From contig DATGGK010000241.1 in the NCBI GenBank assembly GCA_035308565.1, positions 6,579 through 70,578 on the forward strand: DNA of 64,000 nucleotides. Reading direction: 5' to 3'. A model generated the notes under the pieces. It was given only the letters and a program-made list of their open reading frames with translations. It was not told the DNA's origin and did no database searches. This stretch comes from JANXLS01 sp035308565. GTDB lineage: Bacteria; Planctomycetota; SZUA-567; H5-PLA8. The position numbers were made by a program, and so were the translations under genes. Positions 51,078 to 59,411 of the stretch are shown one piece after another (position 1 is the first letter of the stretch; each line of letters opens with the position of its first letter).

Positions 51078-53213
51078 TTAGAATTCATAATCCGGCGGTT
51101 TTGGCGGTTTCACGGGCACGAGGGGTTTAGGTTCAAGAATCTTGGCGATGTCATCGAATCCATTCCATAAAGCGTGTTCAGCGCCGGTTCTATTCTTATG
51201 ATCGCGGCGATTGGGGTCAGCGCCTTGCGCGAGCAGATATTGGACAACATCCTTTCTCCCAAGACGCGCGGCCCACATCAGGGGAGTTTCATTTGAGCCC
51301 TTGATTGAGACATTGACGTCGGCGTGATCGGCGACGAGTTGTTTGAGGATTTCAAGTTGACCCGCAGCGGCTGCGCCGTGGGCGGGGGTCCAGCCAACAG
51401 CGGGAAAAAGGGAGCGTTGCTTCTGGAGTGTGGCCAATGTTGCGGCGTCTCCAATGGCCGCCGCGAACACCGCATCGTTTTTACCGCCCTTCTCCAAGAG
51501 CGATTTGAGTATTTCTGTGTTCCCCGCGCGTACTGCGTGATGCATGGCGGTCAGTCCCGCTTTGTCCTCGATGTTTGGGTCTGCGCCGGCTTCGAGCAAC
51601 AGGCCGAGCTCCCGTTTCAAGCCGGACGCGGCTGAACGCATCAGACGAGTCTGTCCATCTCGAAACGCCGCGTTTACATTGGCCTTTATGGCCGCCTTGT
51701 AGTCCTGCTCGGTCATCAGTTGAAATATTTCGGCTTGGCGCAGTTCCAACTTCTGGCCGCCCGAGGTAACTCCAATCGCGGCTGGGGCGGTGGCGATCAT
51801 TGAACCTGAATAAACACGCTGTCCATCGAGCACAGCATCGGCCTGCCCATTCGCAATCACAATGAGTAATTCGTGTACTTTATCGGCAGCCGAGAAGAGC
51901 GGCACTCGGCAAGTGCGCGTATAAAAATCGAATAGATCCGCGTTGAAATGCACGCGGGGAGGGGAAATTCGCAGGCGAAAAAGAGGAATACCCGACGGTT
52001 TGTCACCGTCATATGGAGCAAAATTAACAGTGAATTCCTTGGCGACGGGGGAGGCGTCGGGCGTCGATTCGCTCACCGTGAACCTGAGTCGCACTGAAGC
52101 AGCAGGAATAACGGGCAATAGGTGTATTACGTGGCGGAAACCGGGCTTTGTAGTCACCCAAGAAAGTTCGCGTTCGGATGCCAGTTTATCAAAATAACCG
52201 GCATCGTTTGTCCGAGCATTCATCGGCGACCCCGAAGCGCGTAGAAGGAAATCGTCCTTCAATAAGCTCGCGGATGCGTCAAGCGGACGCGGTTTAAGGC
52301 GCTCGGTAGCCGGAAGTGCGGCCAATTCATTCACGCGCTTTTGTAGATCGCGCAAGGGCTTGAAAAATGTAGGATACTTCAAGGAGACGTCCAGAGCCGC
52401 TTTCAGTTTGTTCGAACCCAGCGCTGCCCATCGGAACACCTGTGCGGCTTCCGAAGTAGGACTGCTCTGCAACGAATACCAGGCAAAATTCATGGCGCGA
52501 GCGTAATCCCCTTGATTTATTGCAAGCTCAGCGAACCAACGATCCGACAGCGCACTTTGGGGAAAGCCATGGCCAATAGCTCTAACCAATGAAACCTCAC
52601 TAAGCGCCGGGTCGGTCGCGTAGAGCGCGGTGAATGTATCCATATCTGAATTCCATTTTGGATTGCGTTCAAAAGCCCCCGGCGTTGGATCGTCATATGG
52701 TGCCCTAACCCCGAGATTGAAGCCGACGGTGGGGCCCTTCATTGAGACTTCTCGGGTTTCGTTGCCGTGCTTAATCGTGACTTTATGATCGCCTTCCGTT
52801 CGAATGAGCTGAGCGCCGTCGAACCCACGCGTCTCCTGGCCGTCAACTTTGACGATAACGTCGCCGGGTGCCAATCCTAGCGCGCTGGCCTGGGAATTCG
52901 GGAATACGCTCAAGATCGTTGAACCGTAGCTCTCGGGGCCAACAACCGCCGCCGCGCGCCTTGCCGCGAGTTGCAGCGCAGAGACAATGCTCGCATCGAT
53001 CTCAGCATTTGGAGGCGTGACCGCCGGAAGCGCAGGACGGACTGTGGGCGGAGTCCATACCAGAGGGTCTTCGGCAGCACTTTTTTGAGGACGAACGTCG
53101 GCAGCTTGCAGCGCCACACCCAAAAAACCGACGACAAGGAATACACGCGTGAGCCGTACTATCGCTATCAGGGTGCACGAAATTATTTGGCTTTGTATAT
53201 TGTATGTAACCAA
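51078..53213 (-). CDS. Secreted PDZ and ankyrin-repeat protein
   Basis: 711 residues from TTG 53213; the clear GGAGG nine bases upstream decides this start, since no ATG is in place. A signal peptide ends near LQAADV. A PDZ domain occupies about 85-145 (ASALGLAPGDVIVKVDGQET), a central beta-rich region follows, and four or five ankyrin repeats lie in the last 180 residues (GADPNIEDKAGLTAMHHAVR, VGWTPAHGAAAAGQLEILKQ, GSNETPLMWAARLGRKDVVQ). It ends in a Pro-rich tail. Ankyrins and PDZ both point to protein-protein contacts in the periplasm. The role is unknown. Confidence 0.8.
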   Translation of the reverse strand: MVTYNIQSQIISCTLIAIVRLTRVFLVVGFLGVALQAADVRPQKSAAEDPLVWTPPTVRPALPAVTPPNAEIDASIVSALQLAARRAAAVVGPESYGSTILSVFPNSQASALGLAPGDVIVKVDGQETRGFDGAQLIRTEGDHKVTIKHGNETREVSMKGPTVGFNLGVRAPYDDPTPGAFERNPKWNSDMDTFTALYATDPALSEVSLVRAIGHGFPQSALSDRWFAELAINQGDYARAMNFAWYSLQSSPTSEAAQVFRWAALGSNKLKAALDVSLKYPTFFKPLRDLQKRVNELAALPATERLKPRPLDASASLLKDDFLLRASGSPMNARTNDAGYFDKLASERELSWVTTKPGFRHVIHLLPVIPAASVRLRFTVSESTPDASPVAKEFTVNFAPYDGDKPSGIPLFRLRISPPRVHFNADLFDFYTRTCRVPLFSAADKVHELLIVIANGQADAVLDGQRVYSGSMIATAPAAIGVTSGGQKLELRQAEIFQLMTEQDYKAAIKANVNAAFRDGQTRLMRSAASGLKRELGLLLEAGADPNIEDKAGLTAMHHAVRAGNTEILKSLLEKGGKNDAVFAAAIGDAATLATLQKQRSLFPAVGWTPAHGAAAAGQLEILKQLVADHADVNVSIKGSNETPLMWAARLGRKDVVQYLLAQGADPNRRDHKNRTGAEHALWNGFDDIAKILEPKPLVPVKPPKPPDYEF

Positions 53214-53294
53214 ATTCAAGGGCCTCCAATGATAAACGCGCCCTTGATGCGCATCAACCTTTCGGTCGAGAGGCGCGGCGCGCATGTTGCGATT

Positions 53295-53324
53295 CTTATA
53301 TAATGTGACGGTATTACAACGCAA
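53295..53324 (-). promoter_or_regulatory. Candidate promoter for the PDZ/ankyrin gene
   Basis: On the minus strand TTGCGT (53324-53319) and TATAAG (53300-53295) are 18 bases apart. They lie about 80 bases upstream of the TTG start, so the sequence between would be leader, not coding. Confidence 0.35.
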
Positions 53325-53382
53325 GCGATATGTTCGGGCGGTGGCACTGTTAATAAGCGTTGATCGCGGCTTGCGTCGTTAA

Positions 53383-53565
53383 GGGGTGCCACTGGTAGCC
53401 TGCCGTTTGGCTACCAGTGCGGATCGGGAATGGGCGCTGCAATCCAGAGCGAATTTTCGTCGGCACGATAACACCGCTGCGTGCCGGCGAGAGAACGTTT
53501 TGAAATTCAAACGCGCGCTTCCGATCCTCACTGGTAGACGATACGGCTGTCTACCAGTGGCACCC
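53383..53565. repeat. Two inverted copies of the CACTGGTAG palindrome
   Basis: Copy one (53383-53428) reads GGGTGCCACTGGTAG, a 12-base loop, then CTACCAGTGCGGATCGG. Copy two (53521-53565) has the opposite orientation: CCGATCCTCACTGGTAG, a 13-base loop, then CTACCAGTGGCACCC. Flanking words such as GCGTAAGCCGCG next to copy two recur, reversed and altered, next to copy one. The 92 bases between show no gene. The whole interval 53214-53593 holds no other gene. Confidence 0.8.
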
Positions 53566-53593
53566 TTTTTGGCGTAAGCCGCGTTCAAAGTTC

Positions 53594-53785
53594 TTACAAG
53601 TGCCACCCGCCACGGATCATTCTCAGGCTCAGCGGGCGTTTGCGATTCAGCACTTCGGAGACTTTGCCGCGGCTGCCGGTATAGGGCGTCAAATCTTTCT
53701 GCTTCAACCCCGCTTGATCCATGCGGAATTTGAGGGCCTCGATGGGGTCCGGCGGACCGGGCGGAAAGCGGAGGAAATTATTCAT
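53594..53785 (-). pseudogene. Truncated HigA-like antitoxin
   Basis: 63 codons. PPDPIEALKFRMDQAGLKQK and LTPYTGSRGKVSEVLNRKRP match the helix-turn-helix of HigA/XRE antitoxins well, but the frame breaks off right after SLRMIRGGWHL. The usual C-terminal helices and the usual N-terminal ~60 residues are missing, and no toxin gene adjoins it. The cut coincides with a GTGGCACTT word resembling the end of the CACTGGTAG repeat. Confidence 0.7.
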
Positions 53786-53835
53786 GTTGCATGACTACCG
53801 TGTAAGCGGTAGAACATCGGATACAGGGGGGCGCG

Positions 53836-54129
53836 ATGATTCGCTCGTTCGGGGATGAGGGATCCGAAGACATCTTCAACGGCAAGTCGTCGAAGGCCGC
53901 TCGCAAAACGCTGCCGATTGACCTGCATCGGGTGGCTTTTCGCAAGCTGGATTACCTGGTCCACGCACGTTCGCTGGACGTGTTGAAATCACCGCCCGGA
54001 AACCGGCTGGAAGCGTTGCAGGGAGACTGGGCGGGCTATTGGAGCATTCGGATCAACGACCAATTCCGCATCGTCTTCCAGTGGCGCGACAACGGCGCGT
54101 GGAACGTGCGGATTGTGGATTACCACTAA
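53836..54129 (+). CDS. higB: HigB-family toxin
   Basis: 97 residues from ATG 53836 with an AGGGGGG track upstream. MIRSFGDEGSEDIFNG at the N-terminus, then RLEALQGDWAGYWSIRINDQ and FRIVFQWRDNGAWNVRIVDYH at the end, are the signature of RelE-like HigB toxins (proteic killer protein), which cut mRNA at the ribosome. The toxin comes first, as in higBA operons, with the antitoxin eleven bases downstream. Confidence 0.92.
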   Translation: MIRSFGDEGSEDIFNGKSSKAARKTLPIDLHRVAFRKLDYLVHARSLDVLKSPPGNRLEALQGDWAGYWSIRINDQFRIVFQWRDNGAWNVRIVDYH

Positions 54130-54140
54130 CGAGGACTACC

Positions 54141-54455
54141 ATGCGCACCGCCACCTACCGTCTGCCCACACAGCGCCTGCCCACGCATCCCGGCGAGATG
54201 TTGCTTGAGGAGTTCTTGAAGCCTTTGGGCATCAGCCAATTGGGATTTTCCAAGCACTTAAACATTCCGCTGCAACGCCTGAACGAGATTGTGCTGGGCA
54301 AGCGCGGCGTCTCGCCGGAGACGGCGTGGCTGCTGGGCATGGCGCTGGGAACTGGGCCGGAAATCTGGCTGGATTTGCAGGCCGCTTACGATCTGGCCAC
54401 GCATAAACCCGAGCGCAAAATCAGAATCCTCTCCCAACTGAAAGCGGCGGTCTGA
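54141..54455 (+). CDS. higA: HigA-family antitoxin
   Basis: 104 residues from ATG 54141 with GAGGA five bases upstream. HPGEMLLEEFLKPLGISQLG then FSKHLNIPLQRLNEIVLGKR is the XRE-type helix-turn-helix of the family, followed by VSPETAWLLGMALGTGPEIW. It neutralises HigB and represses the operon. Confidence 0.93.
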   Translation: MRTATYRLPTQRLPTHPGEMLLEEFLKPLGISQLGFSKHLNIPLQRLNEIVLGKRGVSPETAWLLGMALGTGPEIWLDLQAAYDLATHKPERKIRILSQLKAAV

Positions 54456-54578
54456 AAGGCGGGAATATCAGTGGAAAATGGGGATGTCCACGAGATTTTC
54501 GGCCGAGATTTCGAGCATGCCCCAAATTTTACGTCCCAAAATGCCGGCGAGAACGCGACGGGGTGCGAACGCGAGTTT

Positions 54579-54615
54579 CCGATCCGCACTGGTAGGGGTA
54601 CCTACCAGTGGCACC
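54579..54615 (+). repeat. CACTGGTAG palindrome, copy three
   Basis: CCGATCCGCACTGGTAG, GGGTAC, then CTACCAGTGGCACCC. It lies just beyond the stop of the heparinase-like gene and downstream of higA. Confidence 0.8.
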
Positions 54616-54622
54616 CACCAAA

Positions 54623-56536
54623 TTACTTCACTTCCACCATCCGCCAGTCATCCGCCTCTTTGGCTTCTTTAAAAATCAATTCGTCGCCATTCACACTCAC
54701 GCGGATTTCGCCGCCCTCGCGCACTATCTTTGCGGGGCCGCACGCGGGTTCTTTTTCTGAGCGCGGGTATAGCACTGTCGCTGCTAAAAAATTCGTCGCG
54801 GCCGCGGACGATTTTACGCTCAGCACATTCACCGGCTTGATCCAGCCGCTGGGCTTTTCTTCGATGCATTTCACTTCGGCCAGCGCCACCGGCACGATGT
54901 CGAGCGCGGCGCCGTTTTGCTCGAAAGTCCATTTGCCGGATGATTCTTTGATTGAGCCGTAGGTGTGGAAGCGCAGTTCGAACGGCTGCGGCTCGGCGGT
55001 TTGAACGTCGTCGAGCAGCACCCAATATTTCTTTTTCACGAAGACGACGTTGCGCCGGGCGCGCGGGGTTTCGACTTCGTAAGCTTTGTCGGCTTGGCCG
55101 ATGAACTCGCTGAAATTTTCGCCGGTGAGCGGGCCTTGGAATTTGCCCGGGCGGCCCGGGTGCTGGCCTTTGCCGCCGACGAGGACGGAGTTGTTGCCTG
55201 CGGTCGAAATTTCGTAGTAGCTCCAGCGTTTGGCTGAGAAATAATCCGCGGGGTAGTTGCGGCTGCCGAGTTCGACGAGCAGTTCGGTGTCGTTGACGGC
55301 GAGGTTGACGGCGTTCAAATCGAGGTGCGAATGGTTGGCGGCGAGCGTGCCATTTTTGAAGCCGAGCCAGTACGGCGGATCGGGCTGGCTGGGCGCCATG
55401 AAGCCCCAGCCGATCGAGGGGAAGGCGTAGACGGGATCGATCTTCGGCGCGAAATTGGATTGGGCTTCGGGCAGCCAGTTTTGATCGACGGGGCGCCAGA
55501 GCAGCGCGAGCGCGTCGAAGGGCCAGCCGCCTGCGCGGCCCTGGCGGGGCGCGGCGCGGTCTTGCGCCCATAAGAAATCGGGATTTTTGTATTCGCGGCC
55601 GAGCAGATAAAAAATCGCGTCGCTGGCGCGGCCGTGGCTGTCGCCGAAACTGGCGCTGAGTTTCGTGCCGGGATTGAAGACGAGCGGAAAATAAGCGGTG
55701 CGTTTGACGCCTTCGCGCGCGAAGACGTCGTCGCCGAATTTATTTCCGCAGCGGCGCAGCGCTTCGGCGGCCATCAGCGCGTAGCGGTGGCCGTAGGTCC
55801 AGTAGCCGGTGCCTTCTTCCCAGCCGCCGTCGGCGCCGAGGTGATCCCAATAAATTTTCATCGACGGCAGCGCCGCGGCGAGCACTTTCGCGGCGTCGGG
55901 CGTTTCGTCTTCCAGGGCGAGCGCGAGCAGCGTCGCGCCGCCGTTGCAGACGGTGTTCCAGTTGTGGTGCGCCTTCAGCCAGCTCATTTTCTTTTCGACG
56001 CCCGCTAGGTACGCGGCCATGCCGCGCCGAATCGCGCCGTCGCGCAGGCGCGTGCGTTCGTCGGGCGTGAGGTCGTTGTAAAGCCAATCGTAGGCGAGGC
56101 CGAAGGTGGCGCTGACTTCGCCGGTCATCAAATCGTAGGGCGGCGCGTGGGCGGTATCGACCCAGATTTTCCAATCGGTGAGCGCGTGATCCAACTGCGC
56201 GACGGCTTCGTCGCGGTATTTTTTTTCGCCGCTGAGCGTGAAGGCCATGCAGAGCGAGATCACGCGGCCTTGCAGATCGCGCGCGGCGGTGAGGCCTTTG
56301 ACTTCGCCGGGCGCGTCCGCCGCGCCGCGCGCGGTGAGCGAGACGTGCAGCGGCGGGGCTTTGAAGACGGCGTTGGCGCTTTCCATGACGCGATTGGCGA
56401 AGGGTCTGAGCTTGGGATTTTTCGCGCGCTCTTGGATCGAGGCGATGTCGTCTTTGCTGAAGAGGAGGCGCGGGTGGTCGGCGGCGAACGAGGATGCGGC
56501 GAGTACGAATAGGAGTGAAGTGATGAGATTTTTCAT
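54623..56536 (-). CDS. Heparinase II/III-like polysaccharide lyase
   Basis: 637 residues with signal peptide MKNLITSLLFVLAASSFA. The N-terminal ~340 residues form an alpha/alpha toroid of the alginate-lyase/heparinase kind (HPRLLFSKDDIASIQERAKN, ATFGLAYDWLYNDLTPDERT, SWLKAHHNWNTVCNGG), in which NW and HH are typical active-site neighbours. From about 395, a beta-sheet domain begins with NHSHLDLNAVNLAVNDTELL, the heparinase II/III signature with its His. It probably cleaves an acidic glycan outside the cytoplasm. Which glycan is not visible. Confidence 0.88.
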   Translation of the reverse strand: MKNLITSLLFVLAASSFAADHPRLLFSKDDIASIQERAKNPKLRPFANRVMESANAVFKAPPLHVSLTARGAADAPGEVKGLTAARDLQGRVISLCMAFTLSGEKKYRDEAVAQLDHALTDWKIWVDTAHAPPYDLMTGEVSATFGLAYDWLYNDLTPDERTRLRDGAIRRGMAAYLAGVEKKMSWLKAHHNWNTVCNGGATLLALALEDETPDAAKVLAAALPSMKIYWDHLGADGGWEEGTGYWTYGHRYALMAAEALRRCGNKFGDDVFAREGVKRTAYFPLVFNPGTKLSASFGDSHGRASDAIFYLLGREYKNPDFLWAQDRAAPRQGRAGGWPFDALALLWRPVDQNWLPEAQSNFAPKIDPVYAFPSIGWGFMAPSQPDPPYWLGFKNGTLAANHSHLDLNAVNLAVNDTELLVELGSRNYPADYFSAKRWSYYEISTAGNNSVLVGGKGQHPGRPGKFQGPLTGENFSEFIGQADKAYEVETPRARRNVVFVKKKYWVLLDDVQTAEPQPFELRFHTYGSIKESSGKWTFEQNGAALDIVPVALAEVKCIEEKPSGWIKPVNVLSVKSSAAATNFLAATVLYPRSEKEPACGPAKIVREGGEIRVSVNGDELIFKEAKEADDWRMVEVK

Positions 56537-56728
56537 ATTGATGATTACAGCGCGCAGTGACGCGCGAGGGAATTTTCATAGGGAAAAAGTGGAAAGTTTG
56601 CGAAAATTATTTTTACGAATGTTGGGAAAGGGTTCGCGGAAATGGGAGAGGAGAAGGAACAACGAATCTCGCGAATCTTCGCGAAATAGATTGCCGGCGG
56701 GAGGTCAGTTGTTTTTGAAAGTTCAATC

Positions 56729-56765
56729 CCGATCCGCACTGGTAGGAGTACCTACCAGTGGCACC
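56729..56765 (+). repeat. CACTGGTAG palindrome, copy four
   Basis: CCGATCCGCACTGGTAG, GAGTAC, then CTACCAGTGGCACCC, followed by CGAACGGCGTCAAACTGCCG. It lies in the 316-base gap 56537-56852, which has no gene; a GCCGGCT-GGA-AGCCGGC hairpin follows at 56828-56844. Confidence 0.8.
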
Positions 56766-56852
56766 CCGAACGGCGTCAAACTGCCGGCGGGGATTTTTTT
56801 TAATTTACGCACGCAAAGCCGATCCGGGCCGGCTGGAAGCCGGCGCTCCATC

Positions 56853-58019
56853 CTACACGCTGCGGAGGGCTTCGGTGGCTTTCAGGCGCATGCCCATGAC
56901 GGCGGGGACGATGCCGCTGAGGAGGCCGGTGGCGATGGCAATCAGGATGGCCCAGGCGATGGCGGTGGGCGGCGTGCGAAAGATGGGGAAGAAATCGGGC
57001 TTGGGGTTGAAGCCGAAAAGATTGACTGCGATGTAGGTTCCGCCCGCGCCAACCACGGCGCCGATCAGGCAGATGGCCATCGACTCGCCGACGAGAAGCA
57101 TTGCGACGTGGCCGTCGGTGAAGCCGATCGATTTTAAGATTGCCATTTCCTGCGTGCGTTCTCGGGCGCTCATCATCATCGTGTTCGCGGAGACCAGCAG
57201 CATGGTGAGCACGACGGCCGAACCGATCGAGCGGAGCAGCAGTTGCAGATTGCCCATCATCGAGACGAATTGCGTGTTGAAGGCGCGCTCTGTCATCGAG
57301 CGCGTTTCGTAGGGACTGTTTTGAAAGCGCGCGTCGATGGCCGACGAGATGCGTTGATATTGGCCGGCGTCGGCCATGCGCACGGTGAAGACGCCGGCGG
57401 TGTCTTTGCCGTATTGGCGGACTTCGTTCAAGTATTCCCAGTGAAAGAGCATCATGGTGCGGTCGAAAGTGGGCGAATCGGAGGTGTAGATCGCGCGGAC
57501 GGTGAACGTGAGCAGATTGTTGGGCACGGCCCAGATGGTGCTGCGGAGGACGATGCGGTCGCCGACTTTTTTGCCGATGCGTTCGGCGATTTTGTCGCCG
57601 AGCGCGCAGCCGGCTTTGTCGCCGAGCAGCGCTTTGGTTTGTTCCGGCGAGATTTTCAGTTCAGGGTACATGGGCAGGTAACGTTCGAGTTCGAAGCCGA
57701 GTTGCGCGAAATACGTCGTTTTCTTTTCGCCATTGGGCAGCGGTTCGTCGTACGGGCCGCCGAACCAGGTCATGCCGCAGCAATCGGTCACGCCGTCGAT
57801 CTGCTGAATGGCGGTGCGGTACGAAATCGGCATGGTGAAGGAGAGCGATTCTTTGTGCTGCACGACCAGGCGCGAGGCGTCGGCCATGTCCACACCGGCG
57901 TTGAAGGCGCGCAACACCGTCTCCAAAAAACAAAATAGCAGCAGGGCGACGGCGACGCCGAAGACGGTCAGGCCGGTGCGGAGGGGTTTGCGGAAGAGGT
58001 TTAGGAGGACTAAGCGCAT
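56853..58019 (-). CDS. FtsX-type ABC transporter permease, second
   Basis: 388 residues from ATG 58019. Segments: an N-terminal membrane helix (LFRKPLRTGLTVFGVAVALL), a long periplasmic domain, then three helices near 275, 320 and 360 (SIGSAVVLTMLLVSANTMMM; MAICLIGAVVGAGGTYIAV; ending VPAVMGMRLKATEALRSV). This is the same architecture as the permease at 49029 but only distantly alike in sequence. MacB-like exporters often use two such permease chains, but these genes are 6.6 kb apart on opposite strands. No ATPase gene is in the window. Confidence 0.87.
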   Translation of the reverse strand: MRLVLLNLFRKPLRTGLTVFGVAVALLLFCFLETVLRAFNAGVDMADASRLVVQHKESLSFTMPISYRTAIQQIDGVTDCCGMTWFGGPYDEPLPNGEKKTTYFAQLGFELERYLPMYPELKISPEQTKALLGDKAGCALGDKIAERIGKKVGDRIVLRSTIWAVPNNLLTFTVRAIYTSDSPTFDRTMMLFHWEYLNEVRQYGKDTAGVFTVRMADAGQYQRISSAIDARFQNSPYETRSMTERAFNTQFVSMMGNLQLLLRSIGSAVVLTMLLVSANTMMMSARERTQEMAILKSIGFTDGHVAMLLVGESMAICLIGAVVGAGGTYIAVNLFGFNPKPDFFPIFRTPPTAIAWAILIAIATGLLSGIVPAVMGMRLKATEALRSV

Positions 58020-58083
58020 GGTTCGAAATTCAAAATTCAAAATGCAAAATTCAAGATTTAAGATTCAAAGCATGCGTAAATTA

Positions 58084-58188
58084 AAATTCATCGCTGATGG
58101 ACGCAGATTCACGCGAATGAACGCAGATTTATTAAAATAAAATCATTCAATTCATCTGCGTTCACCCGCGTTAATCGCGATGAATTTC
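58084..58188. repeat. 105-bp imperfect palindrome
   Basis: AAATTCATCGC at 58084-58094 and GCGATGAATTT at 58178-58188 are exact inverted copies; inside, TGAACGCAGAT and ATCTGCGTTCA pair as well. It sits between two minus-strand genes next to AAAATTC-type heptamers at 58022-58075. TCTGCGTTCA-type words of this kind recur in many bacterial genomes. Confidence 0.7.
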
Positions 58189-58258
58189 AGCCGCTCAAAC
58201 ATAGTTTGAACGTTGAACCTTGAATTCACAATTCCAGATTCAAGGATTCTGACGCAAC

Positions 58259-59152
58259 TCATTGCAAGAGGTGCCGTAGTGCATCTTCCAACCGCGGCCA
58301 CTTGAACACAAAACCGGCGTCGGTCAAGCGCGACGGGGTGACGCGGGTGCTGCCGAGCAGGAGGTCGTTGGCCATTTCTCCGAAGGCGAGGCGCGCGGCG
58401 AAGGCGGGCATGGGAAAAATCGTGGGCCGCTTGATGACTTTGCCGAGCGTTTTGGTGAATTCGCGATTGGTGACGGGATTGGGCGCGACGGTGTTGGCGG
58501 GGCCGCTCAGGGATTCGGTTTTCAGCGCGAAGAGAATTGCGCCGACCACGTCGTCGAGCGCGATCCAGCTCATGTATTGCTTGCCGCTACCGATGATGCC
58601 TCCGAGGCAGAGCTTGAAGGGCGTGAGCATTTTGGCGAGCGCACCGCCATTTTCGCTCAAGATTACGCCGAACCGCAGCGCGACGGTGCGGATGCCGGCG
58701 GCGCGCGCGGGATCCGCGGCGGATTCCCAGGCTTGGCAGACTTCGGGGAGGAAGCCTTTGCCTGGCGAGCTGCTTTCGGTGAGCAGTTCGTCGCCACGGT
58801 TGCCGTAATAACCGATGGCTGAGGCGCAGATGAGGACTTTGGGTTTGACGGTCATTGCGGCAAGCGCATTGGCGAGCGTTTTGGTTCCAAGCACGCGGCT
58901 TTCGCGAATAGCCTTTTTCTTCGCGGCGGTCCAGCGGCCGGCGATGTTTTCGCCGGCGAGATGAACGACGGCATCGATGCCGGTCAGCGCGGCGGGATCG
59001 AGTTTGCCGCTGAGCGGATTCCACTCGATAGATTTGGCGGCGCTTTTTGAGTTGGGGCGTGTGAGCGTGGTGAGCGAATGGCCGTCCGCCGCGAGTGCGC
59101 TGCAGAGGGCGGAGCCGACCAAACCGGTTGAGCCGCTGATGAGTATGTTCAT
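58259..59152 (-). CDS. TIGR01777-family NAD-dependent epimerase-like protein
   Basis: 297 residues from ATG 59152; the longer frame upstream reads through the tRNA gene. MNILISGSTGLVGSALCSAL is the Rossmann dinucleotide motif. DAVVHLAGENIAGRWTAAKK, ICASAIGYYGNRGDELLTES and RFGVILSENGGAL are the family hallmarks, including the Y-Y-G core with the catalytic Tyr. The family (YfcH-like) is widespread but its substrate is unknown. A tRNA gene lies just upstream on the same strand. Confidence 0.92.
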   Translation of the reverse strand: MNILISGSTGLVGSALCSALAADGHSLTTLTRPNSKSAAKSIEWNPLSGKLDPAALTGIDAVVHLAGENIAGRWTAAKKKAIRESRVLGTKTLANALAAMTVKPKVLICASAIGYYGNRGDELLTESSSPGKGFLPEVCQAWESAADPARAAGIRTVALRFGVILSENGGALAKMLTPFKLCLGGIIGSGKQYMSWIALDDVVGAILFALKTESLSGPANTVAPNPVTNREFTKTLGKVIKRPTIFPMPAFAARLAFGEMANDLLLGSTRVTPSRLTDAGFVFKWPRLEDALRHLLQ

Positions 59153-59185
59153 GTGCGGAACCTCATCGCGCGAATGTGTTGAAGA

Positions 59186-59269
59186 TGCCGAGGAGGGGAG
59201 TTGAACCCCTATGCCCTTGCGGGCACTAGCTCCTGAAGCTAGCGCGTCTGCCAATTCCGCCACCTCGGC
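59186..59269 (-). tRNA. tRNA-Leu (anticodon CAG)
   Basis: An 84-base tRNA with acceptor stem GCCGAGG / CCTCGGC and discriminator A. The anticodon arm is CTAGC-TTCAGGA-GCTAG, so the anticodon is CAG, reading CUG. The long variable arm (GCCC-GCAA-GGGC) and the TGGCAGACGCGC D-arm are typical of tRNA-Leu. The T arm has GGTTCAACTC. The 3' CCA is not encoded. Confidence 0.97.
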
Positions 59270-59304
59270 TGGTGGGGTTTCGCGCGGGGCGAAACGAGAT
59301 GGGG

Positions 59305-59332
59305 ATGATATGATGCGGTGGCGGGATGTCAA
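59305..59332 (-). promoter_or_regulatory. Promoter of tRNA-Leu
   Basis: On the minus strand a perfect TTGACA (59332-59327) and TATCAT (59310-59305) are 16 bases apart, about 35 bases upstream of the mature 5' end of the tRNA. Confidence 0.65.
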
Positions 59333-59339
59333 GTGAACG

Positions 59340-59411
59340 CAGAATGTTGAACGCGAATGTGGAATGTGGAATGTGGAATGTGGAATGTGGAATTGTGGAT
59401 GTGGAATGTGA
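59340..59411 (+). repeat. TGGAATG heptamer array
   Basis: GTGGAAT is repeated five or more times in a 7-base rhythm, with one imperfect unit, right up to the start codon of the next gene. Confidence 0.75.

Noticed and set aside
59186..59269. tRNA-Leu as integration site of a mobile element
   Set aside because: No duplicate of the tRNA 3' end and no integrase were seen in the window.
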